Positions 54,631 to 63,314 of a DNA stretch of 64,000 nt are shown in pieces; position 1 is the stretch's first letter; the number at the start of each line of letters is the position of its first letter. Source of the stretch: Sinorhizobium sojae CCBAU 05684 (GTDB lineage: Bacteria > Pseudomonadota > Alphaproteobacteria > Rhizobiales > Rhizobiaceae); NCBI RefSeq assembly GCF_002288525.1, contig NZ_CP023067.1:3477001-3541000 (forward strand), written 5' to 3'. Both the position numbers and the translations under genes were made by a program. A model generated the notes under the pieces. The model did no database searches, was not told the origin of the DNA, and saw only the letters and a program-made list of their open reading frames with translations.

Positions 54631-55359
54631 TCAATTTGCCGGTGCGGGGGCCGGAGCCTGCGAATCCTGCGCCGTCTGGCCCTCGGCCGGAGCGGCTCCC
54701 TCGGCCGGAACGGCTTCCGACTGTCCCTGCGCCGGGGCTGTTCCTTCAGCCGGGGCGGCCTCCGCCTGACCTTCGGCCGGGGCGGTTTCCGCTGCTCCCG
54801 TTGCTTCCGGAGCCGGCAGCGGCGCCGGGTTGTCCGAGTGCTCGCGGAGCCAGGCGATCAGGTTGGCGCGCTCGTCGGCTTTCTTAAGGCCAGCAAAGCC
54901 CATGGCCGTTCCCGGCACGTGCTTCTTCGGCGCCTCCAGGAAATAACTCAGGTGGTCGTAGTCCCAGACGACCTTGCCCCCTTCGGCGAAGGTCTGCATG
55001 CCGGCGGAATAGCTGAAGCCCTCATGCGAGGCGACCGGGCGGTTGACGATGTCCCACAGGTTCGGGCCGACCTTGTTGGGTCCGCCCTTCTCCATGGTGT
55101 GACAGCTCGCGCACTTCTTGAATACGGCTTCGCCAGCTGCGGCATCGGCGGTCGCAAGCAGCGGACCGATCGGTTCGGGAGCGGCTTCCCCGCCGCCGGC
55201 AGCTCCGGGTTCGGCCGTCGTCTCCTCGGCGACGATCGCGAACCCTTCCTTCTCGGGAGCTTCGGAATGGAAAATGCCCTCCGAGGCAATGGACACGGTC
55301 ATCAGCACGAAGACCGTACCCAGCAAGGCACCCATACCCATGTTCACATATGGATTCAT
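54631..55359 (-). CDS. cycM: Membrane-anchored cytochrome c (CycM type)
   Basis: The 242-residue protein has an uncleaved N-terminal anchor (residues 8-28) and a periplasmic class I cytochrome c domain. The haem site is [20 protein letters not shown] (about residues 80-99) and the axial Met is in [10 protein letters not shown]. The last 50 or so residues are a low-complexity Ala/Pro/Glu/Gly tail of APAEGQ-like repeats. CycM in rhizobia links the bc1 complex to aa3 oxidase. The start at 55359 gives [14 protein letters not shown]. It is divergent from kdsB. Confidence 0.92.
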   Translation of the reverse strand: MNPYVNMGMGALLGTVFVLMTVSIASEGIFHSEAPEKEGFAIVAEETTAEPGAAGGGEAAPEPIGPLLATADAAAGEAVFKKCASCHTMEKGGPNKVGPNLWDIVNRPVASHEGFSYSAGMQTFAEGGKVVWDYDHLSYFLEAPKKHVPGTAMGFAGLKKADERANLIAWLREHSDNPAPLPAPEATGAAETAPAEGQAEAAPAEGTAPAQGQSEAVPAEGAAPAEGQTAQDSQAPAPAPAN

Positions 55360-55515
55360 CTGCAAACGCTCCCTTTGCCACCGGCGCAAACAAAAAACCG
55401 GCCCATCTTGAAATCGCGCGGAACCTATGTCTTTTGGCTCTGCGTTGCAACAGTGATTATGGCCCCCGAAGTGAGACCTTTTGACACTTTCTGTGGGGTT
55501 TTTGAAGGCCAGACG

Positions 55516-56268
55516 ATGATTCGTGAAAATTCCGTCAAAAGCTTGGTGCTCATTCCGGCGCGCATGGCCTCGACGAGGCTGCCGGGAAAGCCGCTCGCCG
55601 ACATCTGCGGCCTGCCGATGATTGTCCAGGTCGCCCGGCGTGCGCAGGAGGCGGATGTCGGGCGAATCGTCGTAGCCGTCGATCAGCCGGAGGTGTTTGC
55701 CGCCGTGAGCGACGCAGGCTTCGAGGCGATCATGACGCGGGGCGACCACCAGTCCGGCTCCGACCGGATCTATGAGGCGCTCACGAAGGCAGACCCGGAA
55801 GGCGAGGCCGAGATCGTCATCAACGTCCAGGGGGACCTGCCGACGATCGAGCCCGGGCCGATCCGCGCGGCGCTCAAACCCCTCGAGAATGCGGCGACCG
55901 ACATCGCCACATTGACGGTGGCGATCACCGATGAGCACGAAAAGACCAATCCCAATGTCGTCAAGGTCGTCGGTTCGCCGCTTTCGGAAAGCAGGCTGCG
56001 CGCGCTTTACTTCACCCGCACGACGGCGCCCTATGGCGCCGGCCCGCTATACCACCACATCGGTCTTTACGCCTATCGGCGCAAGGCGCTCGAGACTTTC
56101 GTGTCGTTGACGCCCTCCACCCTCGAAAAGCGCGAATCGCTCGAGCAATTACGGGCGCTTGAAGCCGGCATGCGCATCGACGTCGAGATCGTCGATTCCG
56201 TGCCGCTCGGCGTCGATACGCCGGATGACCTCGAAAAGGCCCGTCGCATTCTTTCCGCCAGAAGCTGA
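55516..56268 (+). CDS. kdsB: 3-deoxy-manno-octulosonate cytidylyltransferase
   Basis: KdsB activates KDO as CMP-KDO for the lipopolysaccharide core. The 250-residue enzyme has [18 protein letters not shown] (CTP-binding loop), [22 protein letters not shown] with the metal-binding Asp, and the C-terminal GVDTPDDL segment. The ATG at 55516 is preferred to extensions that read antisense to cycM. It is followed by pheA after 14 bases. Confidence 0.95.
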   Translation: MIRENSVKSLVLIPARMASTRLPGKPLADICGLPMIVQVARRAQEADVGRIVVAVDQPEVFAAVSDAGFEAIMTRGDHQSGSDRIYEALTKADPEGEAEIVINVQGDLPTIEPGPIRAALKPLENAATDIATLTVAITDEHEKTNPNVVKVVGSPLSESRLRALYFTRTTAPYGAGPLYHHIGLYAYRRKALETFVSLTPSTLEKRESLEQLRALEAGMRIDVEIVDSVPLGVDTPDDLEKARRILSARS

Positions 56269-56282
56269 GAAGGGAAACCAGA

Positions 56283-57137
56283 GTGACCGTCAAGACCAAC
56301 AGGATTTCCTTTCAAGGCGACCATGGCGCCAATTCGGACATGGCATGCCGCGACATGTTTGCGGACATGGAGCCGCTGCCCTGCCAGACCTTCGAGGATG
56401 CCTTTCTAGCGGTCGAGAACGGCGATGCCGATCTGGCGATGATCCCGATCGAGAACACAATCGCCGGGCGCGTCGCCGACATCCACCACCTGCTGCCCGA
56501 ATCGCGCCTCTTCATCGTCGGCGAATATTTCATGCCGATCCGCTTCCAGCTGATGGTGCTGCCGGGTGTCAAGCGCGACGAGATCCGCACGGTGCACAGC
56601 CATATCCATGCGCTCGGCCAGTGCCGCAAGATCGTGCGCGCCAACGGCTGGAAGCCCGTGGTAGCCGGCGACACGGCCGGCGCAGCCAAGCTCGTCATGG
56701 AAACGGGGGACCGTTCGATGGCGGCGCTCGCTCCGAGACTGGCCGCCGAGCTCTATGGTCTGGAGATCATCGCTGAGAATGTCGAGGACACCGACAGCAA
56801 CGTGACCCGCTTCGTCGTTCTCTCGCGCGAAGAACAGCGGATCGTGCGCAAGTCCGACGACGAAGTGATCATCACCACTTTCGTCTTCAACGTGCGCAAC
56901 ATCCCGGCTGCGCTCTACAAGGCGCTCGGCGGCTTTGCGACCAACGGCATCAACATGACCAAGCTCGAGAGCTACCAACTCGGCGGCAAGTTCGTGGCGA
57001 CGCAGTTCTATGCGGACATCGAAGGGCATCCTGACGATGTTGCCGTCCGGCACGCAATGGACGAGCTGCGCTTCTTTTCCGAGAAGGTGCGCATCCTTGG
57101 CATCTATCCGGCTCACCCGATGCGCGGCGTGCTCTGA
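56283..57137 (+). CDS. pheA: Prephenate dehydratase
   Basis: PheA decarboxylates and dehydrates prephenate to phenylpyruvate in phenylalanine synthesis. The 284-residue monofunctional enzyme (no chorismate mutase) has FQGDHGANSDMACRD, PIENTIAGRV, SNVTRFVVLSRE with the catalytic TRF, and a C-terminal ACT domain (GFATNGINMTKLESY) for feedback by Phe. The start is GTG 56283 after AAGGGAAACCAGA. It lies directly after kdsB. Confidence 0.95.
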   Translation: MTVKTNRISFQGDHGANSDMACRDMFADMEPLPCQTFEDAFLAVENGDADLAMIPIENTIAGRVADIHHLLPESRLFIVGEYFMPIRFQLMVLPGVKRDEIRTVHSHIHALGQCRKIVRANGWKPVVAGDTAGAAKLVMETGDRSMAALAPRLAAELYGLEIIAENVEDTDSNVTRFVVLSREEQRIVRKSDDEVIITTFVFNVRNIPAALYKALGGFATNGINMTKLESYQLGGKFVATQFYADIEGHPDDVAVRHAMDELRFFSEKVRILGIYPAHPMRGVL

Positions 57138-57282
57138 CCGCACATCGCGCCTCTGCCTGAAAAAGCGGCAAAAGTGCGGCTGGGTGCCACGCGCTGAGCG
57201 CATGCCTAATTTGCAATCATGGCACTACATGAATTCTGGGCAAATGCCTATTTGATGCTCGTCAAGATATGGAGTTTCAAAG

Positions 57283-57420
57283 ATGAAGATCCGCCAGAAG
57301 ATCATGGAATATGCAACGAAGCGCCGCGCAATCCGCGAGCTGAACGCCCTCGACGATCATGCGCTGAGCGATATCGGCCTTTCCCGTTCGCAGATTCACG
57401 CCGCCGTCTACGGCCGCTGA
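57283..57420 (+). CDS. DUF1127 small protein
   Basis: This 45-residue, basic protein reads MKIRQKIMEYATKRRAIREL, then NALDDHALSDIGLSRSQIHA and AVYGR. The core LNALDDHALSDIGLSRSQI is the DUF1127 (YjiS-like) signature. Such small proteins are common in rhizobia, where some affect RNA turnover, phosphate or carbon responses. GGAG lies eight bases before the ATG, and a clear terminator follows, so it is probably a one-gene transcript between pheA and the AraC regulator. Confidence 0.88.
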   Translation: MKIRQKIMEYATKRRAIRELNALDDHALSDIGLSRSQIHAAVYGR

Positions 57421-57468
57421 TGAGAGATATGCATGCGCGCCTCCTGGCAGCGCGGCGCAGTCGTTTTG

Positions 57469-57504
57469 AACGCCCCGCCGTCACCCGAGCGGGGCGTTTC
57501 GTTT
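57469..57504 (+). terminator. Terminator of the DUF1127 gene
   Basis: AACGCCCCGC pairs perfectly with GCGGGGCGTT around a ten-base loop and is followed by TCGTTT. It begins 48 bases after the DUF1127 stop. Confidence 0.85.
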
Positions 57505-57726
57505 GCAAAGATCGCACCAAGGCGAACACCGGCCAATTGCCACGATTTTGGCCGCTGCCGGGCTTGCCTCCAATCGTTCCAATCTAGCCTCCGTAGAATT
57601 GCCCCGGCCTTGTACAAGCCGCTCTTTCTGCCGATGATGACGGCCGTGAGGGCTGTCAGGAACGGGCAACAAGGGGGTGCGGTTTTCCGCGCGCCATCGT
57701 CCTGATCATTCAGTGAGGGGCAACAA

Positions 57727-58680
57727 ATGAATTCAAACGGTGCGATGGCATTCGACGCCGGTACTCTATCTGCGGACCACATGGTCGAACTTCTTAGCAG
57801 GCACTATAGCAATATCGAGCTGAAGCCCCATTCGGCGCAGCTAAAGCTTGCGACTGCGGGTCTGCTGGGGCGCATCGGCGAACTGCGCTACGATTTCGCA
57901 GACACCAGCGGCGGCTTCGACATAGTGCCCGTTGAGGGCGAGTTCGCCCTGTTTACGTTCCCCGAAGCGGGGGGAATGCTTCTGGAAACCGAGAGCGGCC
58001 TTTGGGAAACCGGCTCAAGCGAGGCGGTCGCCAGCAATGGCGGACACGTTCGCCGCTATGGCTTTCCCGGGCAGCGAAAGCACACCAATCTCGCCTTTCA
58101 ACCCGAGATCCTGCAAACGCGTCTGTCGGTCCTCTTCGAAACGCCGGTGCGGGAGCCGATAGAATTTGCAACAGTCGTGCCATCCGACGCGAAGCGTTTT
58201 GCCTCGATGACCTGGCTTTTGCAGGGGCTGAAAAATCCGGAGTTCGCGTCGCTCGACAATATGGCGGCCGCGAGGTCGTTTTCGCACCTCGTTCAAGACA
58301 TGATCCTGGAGTTCTGGCCGCACAACCACAGCCACCTGTTCGAGAGGCGGCTGGCCACGCCGTCCCGCCGGCAGGTCAAGGCCGCCATCAACTATATCCA
58401 TGAGCATGCGCAAGAAGCGCCCTCCACCGTCGAGGTGGCTCAGGCAAGCGGCGTCAGCCTCAGGACGCTGCAGCAGGCCTTTCGCGACGCGACCGGCAAG
58501 ACGATCCTCGAATATACGCGCGACGTCCGGCTGCAGAGGGCCAAGGACGACCTTCTCAAGCATCACGACGAGCCGCTCGCCGAGATCGCCCGGCGATGGG
58601 GTTTTTCGAATGTCGGCCGCTTCAGCCGCCAGTTTTTCGAGGCTTTCGGCGAAATGCCGTCGCACATGCGGCGCCGATAG
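57727..58680 (+). CDS. AraC family transcriptional regulator
   Basis: The 317-residue protein has a sensory N-terminal domain of the AraC-binding-like type (about residues 1-200) and a C-terminal double helix-turn-helix. TVEVAQASGVSLRTLQQAFRDATGKTILEYTRDVRLQRAKDDL is interrupted only by helix spacing, and LAEIARRWGFSNVGRFSRQFFEAFGEMPSHMRRR ends it. It regulates an unknown gene, with no operon partner nearby. GAGGGGC precedes the ATG. It converges with nudC across 25 bases. Confidence 0.88.
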   Translation: MNSNGAMAFDAGTLSADHMVELLSRHYSNIELKPHSAQLKLATAGLLGRIGELRYDFADTSGGFDIVPVEGEFALFTFPEAGGMLLETESGLWETGSSEAVASNGGHVRRYGFPGQRKHTNLAFQPEILQTRLSVLFETPVREPIEFATVVPSDAKRFASMTWLLQGLKNPEFASLDNMAAARSFSHLVQDMILEFWPHNHSHLFERRLATPSRRQVKAAINYIHEHAQEAPSTVEVAQASGVSLRTLQQAFRDATGKTILEYTRDVRLQRAKDDLLKHHDEPLAEIARRWGFSNVGRFSRQFFEAFGEMPSHMRRR

Positions 58681-58705
58681 CACGGAGACCGTCGGCGACA
58701 GCGCG

Positions 58706-59680
58706 TCACTCGGGCCAGGCGAGCCAGTCGCGCATGAGTTGGTGCGCGATCGCCCCTTTCGGCGGCGGGATGTGCTCGTTGCCGGTGTCGGCTATGCCGG
58801 TCGTGCGCTCCAGCATGGCTTCGGTCTCGGCGCGGGTGAACCAGCGCACGTCCTCGAGCTCCTGCTCGTCGCGCTTGATGGTGGTCGATTTCGCCTCGGC
58901 ATAGCAGCCGATCATCAGCGAATGCGGCAGGGGCCAGGGCTGCGAGGCGTGATAGCGGACCCGCCCGATGCGAATGCCCGATTCTTCTTGCGTCTCCCGG
59001 CGCACGGCGTTCTCGATCGTCTCGCCCGGCTCCACGAAGCCGGCAAGGCAGGAATACATGCCCGGCGCAAAATGCGGGCTGCGGCCGAGAAGGCAGAGAT
59101 CGCGCTCCAGATCGATGGTCAGCATGATGACAACCGGATCCGTGCGGGGAAAGACCATATGGCCGCAGGCGGTGCAGATGCGCCGGTAGCCGCCGGCCCT
59201 TCCATCCATTGGCCCGCCGCAGCGGCCACAGAAGCGATTGTTGGCGTTCCAGACGATCAGGCTCGAACCTTGCGCGAACTGGCCGAGGAGCTCTTCCGGT
59301 AGCATCTGCTGGCGATAGAGCGTGCGCGCGTCGGCGATCTTGAAGGGTTCGGGCACGGTCTCATCGGTAAGCCCAGACGGCACCGCGAGCCGTGGTTCGC
59401 CGTTCGGCAGGCAGCCGAGCAGGATCGTTTCCTCGAGCGCCGGTTCAAGGTCGGCAAGCTCGTAAGGGGCAAAGAGCGGATCGATGATCTTCTCGTCGTG
59501 CTTGACGATCAGCTTGGCGCCGGAAAAGGCGAGGAAATGCGCAGCCGGATGTTTGAGCGCCACTTCGACGCAGTCGTCGCTTCGATGTTCGGATTGGCGC
59601 TCGAGGTGGTTTTCCGCAAAAGCGACGAAAGTGCTCGGTTCCGGGTGAGGGCTGTGAAGATCGAAGATCGTTTTCGTCAT
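58706..59680 (-). CDS. nudC: NAD(+) diphosphatase NudC
   Basis: NudC hydrolyses NADH to NMNH and AMP and can remove NAD caps from RNA. The 324-residue protein has a zinc ribbon (CGRCGGPMDGRAGGYRRICTAC), FPRTDPVVIM, a Nudix box from GFVEPGETIENAVRRETQEE with the ESG end, and ASQPWPLPHSLMIG, the NADH-specific SQPWPxPxS motif. I chose the ATG at 59680 (MTKTIFDLH). It starts two bases after the HIT gene stop, in the same transcript. Confidence 0.93.
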   Translation of the reverse strand: MTKTIFDLHSPHPEPSTFVAFAENHLERQSEHRSDDCVEVALKHPAAHFLAFSGAKLIVKHDEKIIDPLFAPYELADLEPALEETILLGCLPNGEPRLAVPSGLTDETVPEPFKIADARTLYRQQMLPEELLGQFAQGSSLIVWNANNRFCGRCGGPMDGRAGGYRRICTACGHMVFPRTDPVVIMLTIDLERDLCLLGRSPHFAPGMYSCLAGFVEPGETIENAVRRETQEESGIRIGRVRYHASQPWPLPHSLMIGCYAEAKSTTIKRDEQELEDVRWFTRAETEAMLERTTGIADTGNEHIPPPKGAIAHQLMRDWLAWPE

Positions 59681-59682
59681 AT

Positions 59683-60087
59683 TCAGAGATTTTCCAGTAT
59701 GCGTGCTGCGAACGCCTTGTGGTCCGTTTCCGGCCACGGTTCGGCCTTGCCAAAGCCCCAGACCGGGCCAGGCCAGTTGGGGTCGCCCGTGCGGCGCGCG
59801 ACGACATGCACATGGAGCTGTCGGACGATGTTGCCGAGTGCGCCGACATTGATCTTCTCGGCCTCCGTCACCTTTTTCAGCGCCGTCGCCACCAGGTTCG
59901 TTTCGAATGTCAGCATCGTCTGGTCGAGCGGCGACAAATCGGAGATTTCTGAAACGCCGTCGCGCTGGGGAATGAGGATGAGCCAGGGCCAGCGGCGGTC
60001 GTTCATCAGGCGCAATTGGCAGAGGCCGATCGAGGCGATCGGGATACCGTCGCGCTCAAGGCGCTCATCGAGCGTGAAGGTAGGCAA
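59683..60087 (-). CDS. HIT family protein
   Basis: The 134-residue HIT protein is a nucleotide hydrolase or transferase of unknown substrate. The usual HxHxHxx motif appears as QLHVHVVARR, so the first His is replaced by Gln while the catalytic middle His remains. The start is TTG 60087, after GAGGAG seven bases before; no ATG lies close enough. It precedes nudC, with only two bases between them, suggesting a nucleotide-related pairing. Confidence 0.85.
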   Translation of the reverse strand: MPTFTLDERLERDGIPIASIGLCQLRLMNDRRWPWLILIPQRDGVSEISDLSPLDQTMLTFETNLVATALKKVTEAEKINVGALGNIVRQLHVHVVARRTGDPNWPGPVWGFGKAEPWPETDHKAFAARILENL

Positions 60088-60185
60088 GAAACTCTCCTCG
60101 GTCTACAACGGATTCGCCTTGTTTTGCATACCGATATCAGTTTTTTGATGGCTTGGCTTGCATTTGCTTGAGATATTGCCGATAT

Positions 60186-60290
60186 GGAGGCCGGGAGGTT
60201 GGTGGTGGACGAGCCACTCGCCAACCGGGTCAGGTCCGGAAGGAAGCAGCCCTAACGAGCCCCGGCACGGGTCATCGTGCCAGCCTCCCA
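60186..60290 (+). ncRNA. ffs: Signal recognition particle RNA (4.5S)
   Basis: The conserved domain IV core is exact: GGTCAGGTCCGGAAGG followed by AAGCAGCC. GGAGGC at the 5' side (60186) pairs with GCCTCC at the 3' side (60283-60288), giving a hairpin of about 105 bases. The ends are approximate. The RNA binds Ffh to target membrane proteins. It lies just upstream of dnaX on the same strand, a common alphaproteobacterial order. Confidence 0.93.
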
Positions 60291-60339
60291 CCTTCTTCTC
60301 CGTCCTGTCGGGACAAGAGTTCGAGCAGCGGCAGGGTCG

Positions 60340-62226
60340 ATGAGCGACGAAGCGCCTATTTCATCCCCCGTTTCACTTCCCGTTTCGCCCGCCGAGAAAC
60401 CGGCCGCCTATCGCGTCCTGGCACGCAAGTATCGCCCCAAGGATTTCTCCGATCTCATGGTCGGCCAGGAACCGATGGTGCGCACGCTCACCAACGCCTT
60501 CGAGACCGGCCGCATCGCCCAGGCCTACATGCTGACGGGCGTGCGCGGCGTCGGCAAGACCACGACTGCGCGTATCCTGGCGCGCGCCCTGAACTACAAG
60601 ACCGCGGAGATCGACAAGCCGACCATCGACCTGCGCGTCCCCGGCGAGCACTGCCAGGCGATCATGGATGGCCGCCATGTCGACGTGATCGAGATGGACG
60701 CTGCCTCCCATACCGGCATCGACGACATCCGCGAGATCATCGAGCAGGTGCGCTACCGGCCCGTCTCGGCCCGCTACAAAGTCTATATCATCGACGAAGT
60801 GCACATGCTCTCGACGCAGGCCTTCAACGGCCTGTTGAAGACGCTGGAAGAGCCGCCGGAGCACGTGAAGTTCATCTTCGCGACCACGGAGATCCGCAAG
60901 GTTCCGATCACGGTCCTGTCGCGCTGCCAGCGCTTCGACCTCCGGCGCATCGGCGCCTCCGACCTCGTCGGGCTGTTTTCGACCATTCTCAACAAGGAGG
61001 CCGTGCCCTTCGACCCGGAGGCACTGGCGATGGTGGCGCGTGCAGCCGAGGGATCGGCGCGCGACGGCCTGTCGCTGCTGGACCAGGCGATCGCCCATGG
61101 GGGCGGGGCCGTCGAGGTGGAAACGGTGCGCTCGATGCTGGGGCTCGCCGACCGGGCGCGTATCGTCGACCTCTTCGCGCACATCATCAAGGGCGATGCG
61201 GCGGCGGCGCTCGGCGAATTTTCGGCGCAGTACGAAGCCGGCGCCAATCCGACCGTGGTTTTGACCGATCTTGCCGACTTCACCCACCTCGTCACCCGGA
61301 TGAAATACGTTCCCGAGGCGGCGAACGACCAGTCCCTGAGCGAGATCGAGCGCACGCGCGGTGCAGAATTCGCAGGAGGCGTCGCGGTGACGACGCTTTC
61401 ACGCATCTGGCAGATGCTTCTCAAAGGCATTCCCGAGGCGGAAAGCTCCGCACGGCCGGCAGGCGCCGCCGAGATGGTGCTGATCCGGCTCGCCCATGCC
61501 GCGCATCTGCCCTCGCCGGAGGAGGCGGCGCGGCGGCTGCTCGAGCTTTCGGGCAACGATGCCGGCGGACGCCCGGTGCCGCCCCGCAGTGGCGGCGGAC
61601 CCCAGCCGCAGGCCGGCCCGTCGGTCGAGGCCCGTTCCGTCGAACCCGCGCCCGTCCAGAGACCTTCGGGCAGTGGCGCCACCATGCTGCGCGCCGTTTC
61701 GGATTCAGTGCCGCAGCCGATCGGCGTCGGGCGCCTCGAGGAGAGCCCTGCGGCGGCACCGGCCGCCAAGCCGCAGCCCAGGGTATCGGTCAATTCGATC
61801 AGCGACATCGCCGATCTCTGCGGCAAGAACCGCGACATCAAGCTGAAGACGCTGGTGCGCGGTTTCTTAAGGCTTGTGTACATCGAACCTGGCCGGCTCG
61901 ATGTCAACCTTCCCGACGACGCCCCGAAGACGCTGCTCGGCGAACTTGCGGTGAAGCTCAAAGAATGGACCGGCATCCACTGGGTCGTCAGCTACAGCCG
62001 CGAACCGGGCGAGCCGACGCTCGTCGAAGCCGAGCAGCGCGCCCAGGAGGAGCGCGTCAACGATGCGCGCCAGGACCCGGATGTCGCGGCGATCCTCGCG
62101 CGGTTTCCCGGCGCCCGCATCACCGACGTTCGCATACGCGCGGCCGAGGAGGAGGCGGAAAGCCTTGCGCCGGCGACGGCCGAGTCCGAGGACGGAGACA
62201 TCGTGCCGGGTGACGACATAGAATAG
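60340..62226 (+). CDS. dnaX: DNA polymerase III subunits gamma and tau
   Basis: DnaX is the AAA+ clamp-loader subunit. The 628-residue protein has the ATP motif [34 protein letters not shown], Walker [12 protein letters not shown] and the sensor [12 protein letters not shown] Pro/Ala/Gly-rich linker follows, then a C-terminal domain like the tau-alpha contact region. Of the four zinc-binding cysteines of E. coli, only the last (EHC) is kept. The ATG at 60340 starts [10 protein letters not shown], with homology from [13 protein letters not shown]. No frameshift motif was recognised. Confidence 0.95.
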   Translation: MSDEAPISSPVSLPVSPAEKPAAYRVLARKYRPKDFSDLMVGQEPMVRTLTNAFETGRIAQAYMLTGVRGVGKTTTARILARALNYKTAEIDKPTIDLRVPGEHCQAIMDGRHVDVIEMDAASHTGIDDIREIIEQVRYRPVSARYKVYIIDEVHMLSTQAFNGLLKTLEEPPEHVKFIFATTEIRKVPITVLSRCQRFDLRRIGASDLVGLFSTILNKEAVPFDPEALAMVARAAEGSARDGLSLLDQAIAHGGGAVEVETVRSMLGLADRARIVDLFAHIIKGDAAAALGEFSAQYEAGANPTVVLTDLADFTHLVTRMKYVPEAANDQSLSEIERTRGAEFAGGVAVTTLSRIWQMLLKGIPEAESSARPAGAAEMVLIRLAHAAHLPSPEEAARRLLELSGNDAGGRPVPPRSGGGPQPQAGPSVEARSVEPAPVQRPSGSGATMLRAVSDSVPQPIGVGRLEESPAAAPAAKPQPRVSVNSISDIADLCGKNRDIKLKTLVRGFLRLVYIEPGRLDVNLPDDAPKTLLGELAVKLKEWTGIHWVVSYSREPGEPTLVEAEQRAQEERVNDARQDPDVAAILARFPGARITDVRIRAAEEEAESLAPATAESEDGDIVPGDDIE

Positions 62227-62299
62227 CGACGGCATAGGGACGCATGGCGCTTCGCGCGCCTTCACCCAAAGAGGAAATACGAGAAAACAGGAGACGACA

Positions 62300-62623
62300 A
62301 TGCGCGACATCATGGGCATGATGGGCAAGGTCAAGGAAATGCAGGAGAAGATGGAGAAGCTGCAGGCGGAGATCGCCGCGCTCGAAGTCGACGGCACCTC
62401 GGGCGGGGGCCTCGTCACCGTTCGCCTCGACGGCAAGGGCCACATAAAGAGCCTGAAGATCGACCCTTCGCTCTTCAAGGAAGATGATGTCGAGATCCTC
62501 GAGGATCTGGTCGTCGCTGCCCACAAGGACGCCAAGGACAAGGTCGAGGCCCTGCAGGCTGAAAAGACCCGGGAACTGACCGCAGGCCTGCCGATTCCAC
62601 CCGGCATGAAGCTGCCGTTCTGA
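62300..62623 (+). CDS. ybaB: YbaB/EbfC nucleoid-associated protein
   Basis: The 107-residue DNA-binding protein starts [19 protein letters not shown] and has the central [22 protein letters not shown] and the C-terminal [15 protein letters not shown] that mark the family. It binds DNA as a tweezer-like dimer, and the gene is conserved between dnaX and recR. GGAGACGACA precedes the ATG. It lies 73 bases after dnaX. Confidence 0.95.
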   Translation: MRDIMGMMGKVKEMQEKMEKLQAEIAALEVDGTSGGGLVTVRLDGKGHIKSLKIDPSLFKEDDVEILEDLVVAAHKDAKDKVEALQAEKTRELTAGLPIPPGMKLPF

Positions 62624-62672
62624 TCGTAACGAGACGATTCCGTTCGTCGGCGATATGCGCTAGAAGCCTGCC

Positions 62673-63278
62673 ATGGCAAAGCGAGTCACCGGTCCCGAAA
62701 TCGAAAAGCTCATCCAGCTCCTGGCGAAGGTGCCGGGGCTTGGCCCCCGGTCCGCCCGGCGGGCGGCGCTGCACCTCGTCAAGAAGAAGGAGCAATTGCT
62801 CGGGCCGCTCGCCGAGGCGATGGGCGAGGCGCATCGCAAGGTGCGCATCTGCTCCTGCTGCGGCAATGTCGATACGATCGATCCCTGCACCGTCTGCACC
62901 GATGAGCGGCGGGACCAGTCGGTGATCATCGTCGTCGAGGATGTCGCCGATCTCTGGGCGCTGGAGCGCGCCGGCGCGATGAACGCCGCCTATCACGTGC
63001 TTGGCGGCACGCTGTCGCCGCTGGACGGGATCGGGCCGGACGACCTGAATATCAAGGGTCTGGTCGACCGGGTCGCCAAGGGTGGCGTGCGCGAACTGAT
63101 CATCGCGGTCAATGCCACCGTCGAGGGCCAGACGACGGCGCATTACATCACCGACCAGTTGGATGGCATCGAGGTCAAGATCACCCGTCTTGCCCATGGT
63201 GTGCCGGTCGGCGGCGAACTCGACTATCTCGACGAAGGCACGCTGACGGCCGCGCTCAGGGCGCGCACGACGATCTGA
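62673..63278 (+). CDS. recR: Recombination protein RecR
   Basis: RecR works with RecF and RecO in gap repair. The 201-residue protein has a helix-hairpin-helix ([17 protein letters not shown]), a C4 zinc finger ([16 protein letters not shown]) and a Toprim domain ([15 protein letters not shown]), with the usual C-terminal region ([20 protein letters not shown]). The order dnaX-ybaB-recR is typical. A recF gene is also in this window. Confidence 0.96.
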   Translation: MAKRVTGPEIEKLIQLLAKVPGLGPRSARRAALHLVKKKEQLLGPLAEAMGEAHRKVRICSCCGNVDTIDPCTVCTDERRDQSVIIVVEDVADLWALERAGAMNAAYHVLGGTLSPLDGIGPDDLNIKGLVDRVAKGGVRELIIAVNATVEGQTTAHYITDQLDGIEVKITRLAHGVPVGGELDYLDEGTLTAALRARTTI

Positions 63279-63314
63279 GTCTTCGCCAATGCTCGTCTGA
63301 TCGTGAGGAGCCCG

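Noticed and set aside
57205..57235. Sigma-54 promoter upstream of the DUF1127 gene (TGGCAC box)
   Set aside because: The TGGCAC element is present, but the downstream GC element at the required spacing is not.
60153..62213. Long plus-strand frame overlapping the SRP RNA and dnaX
   Set aside because: It reads through the SRP RNA and dnaX in another frame; its Arg/Pro-rich sequence is a typical out-of-frame product.
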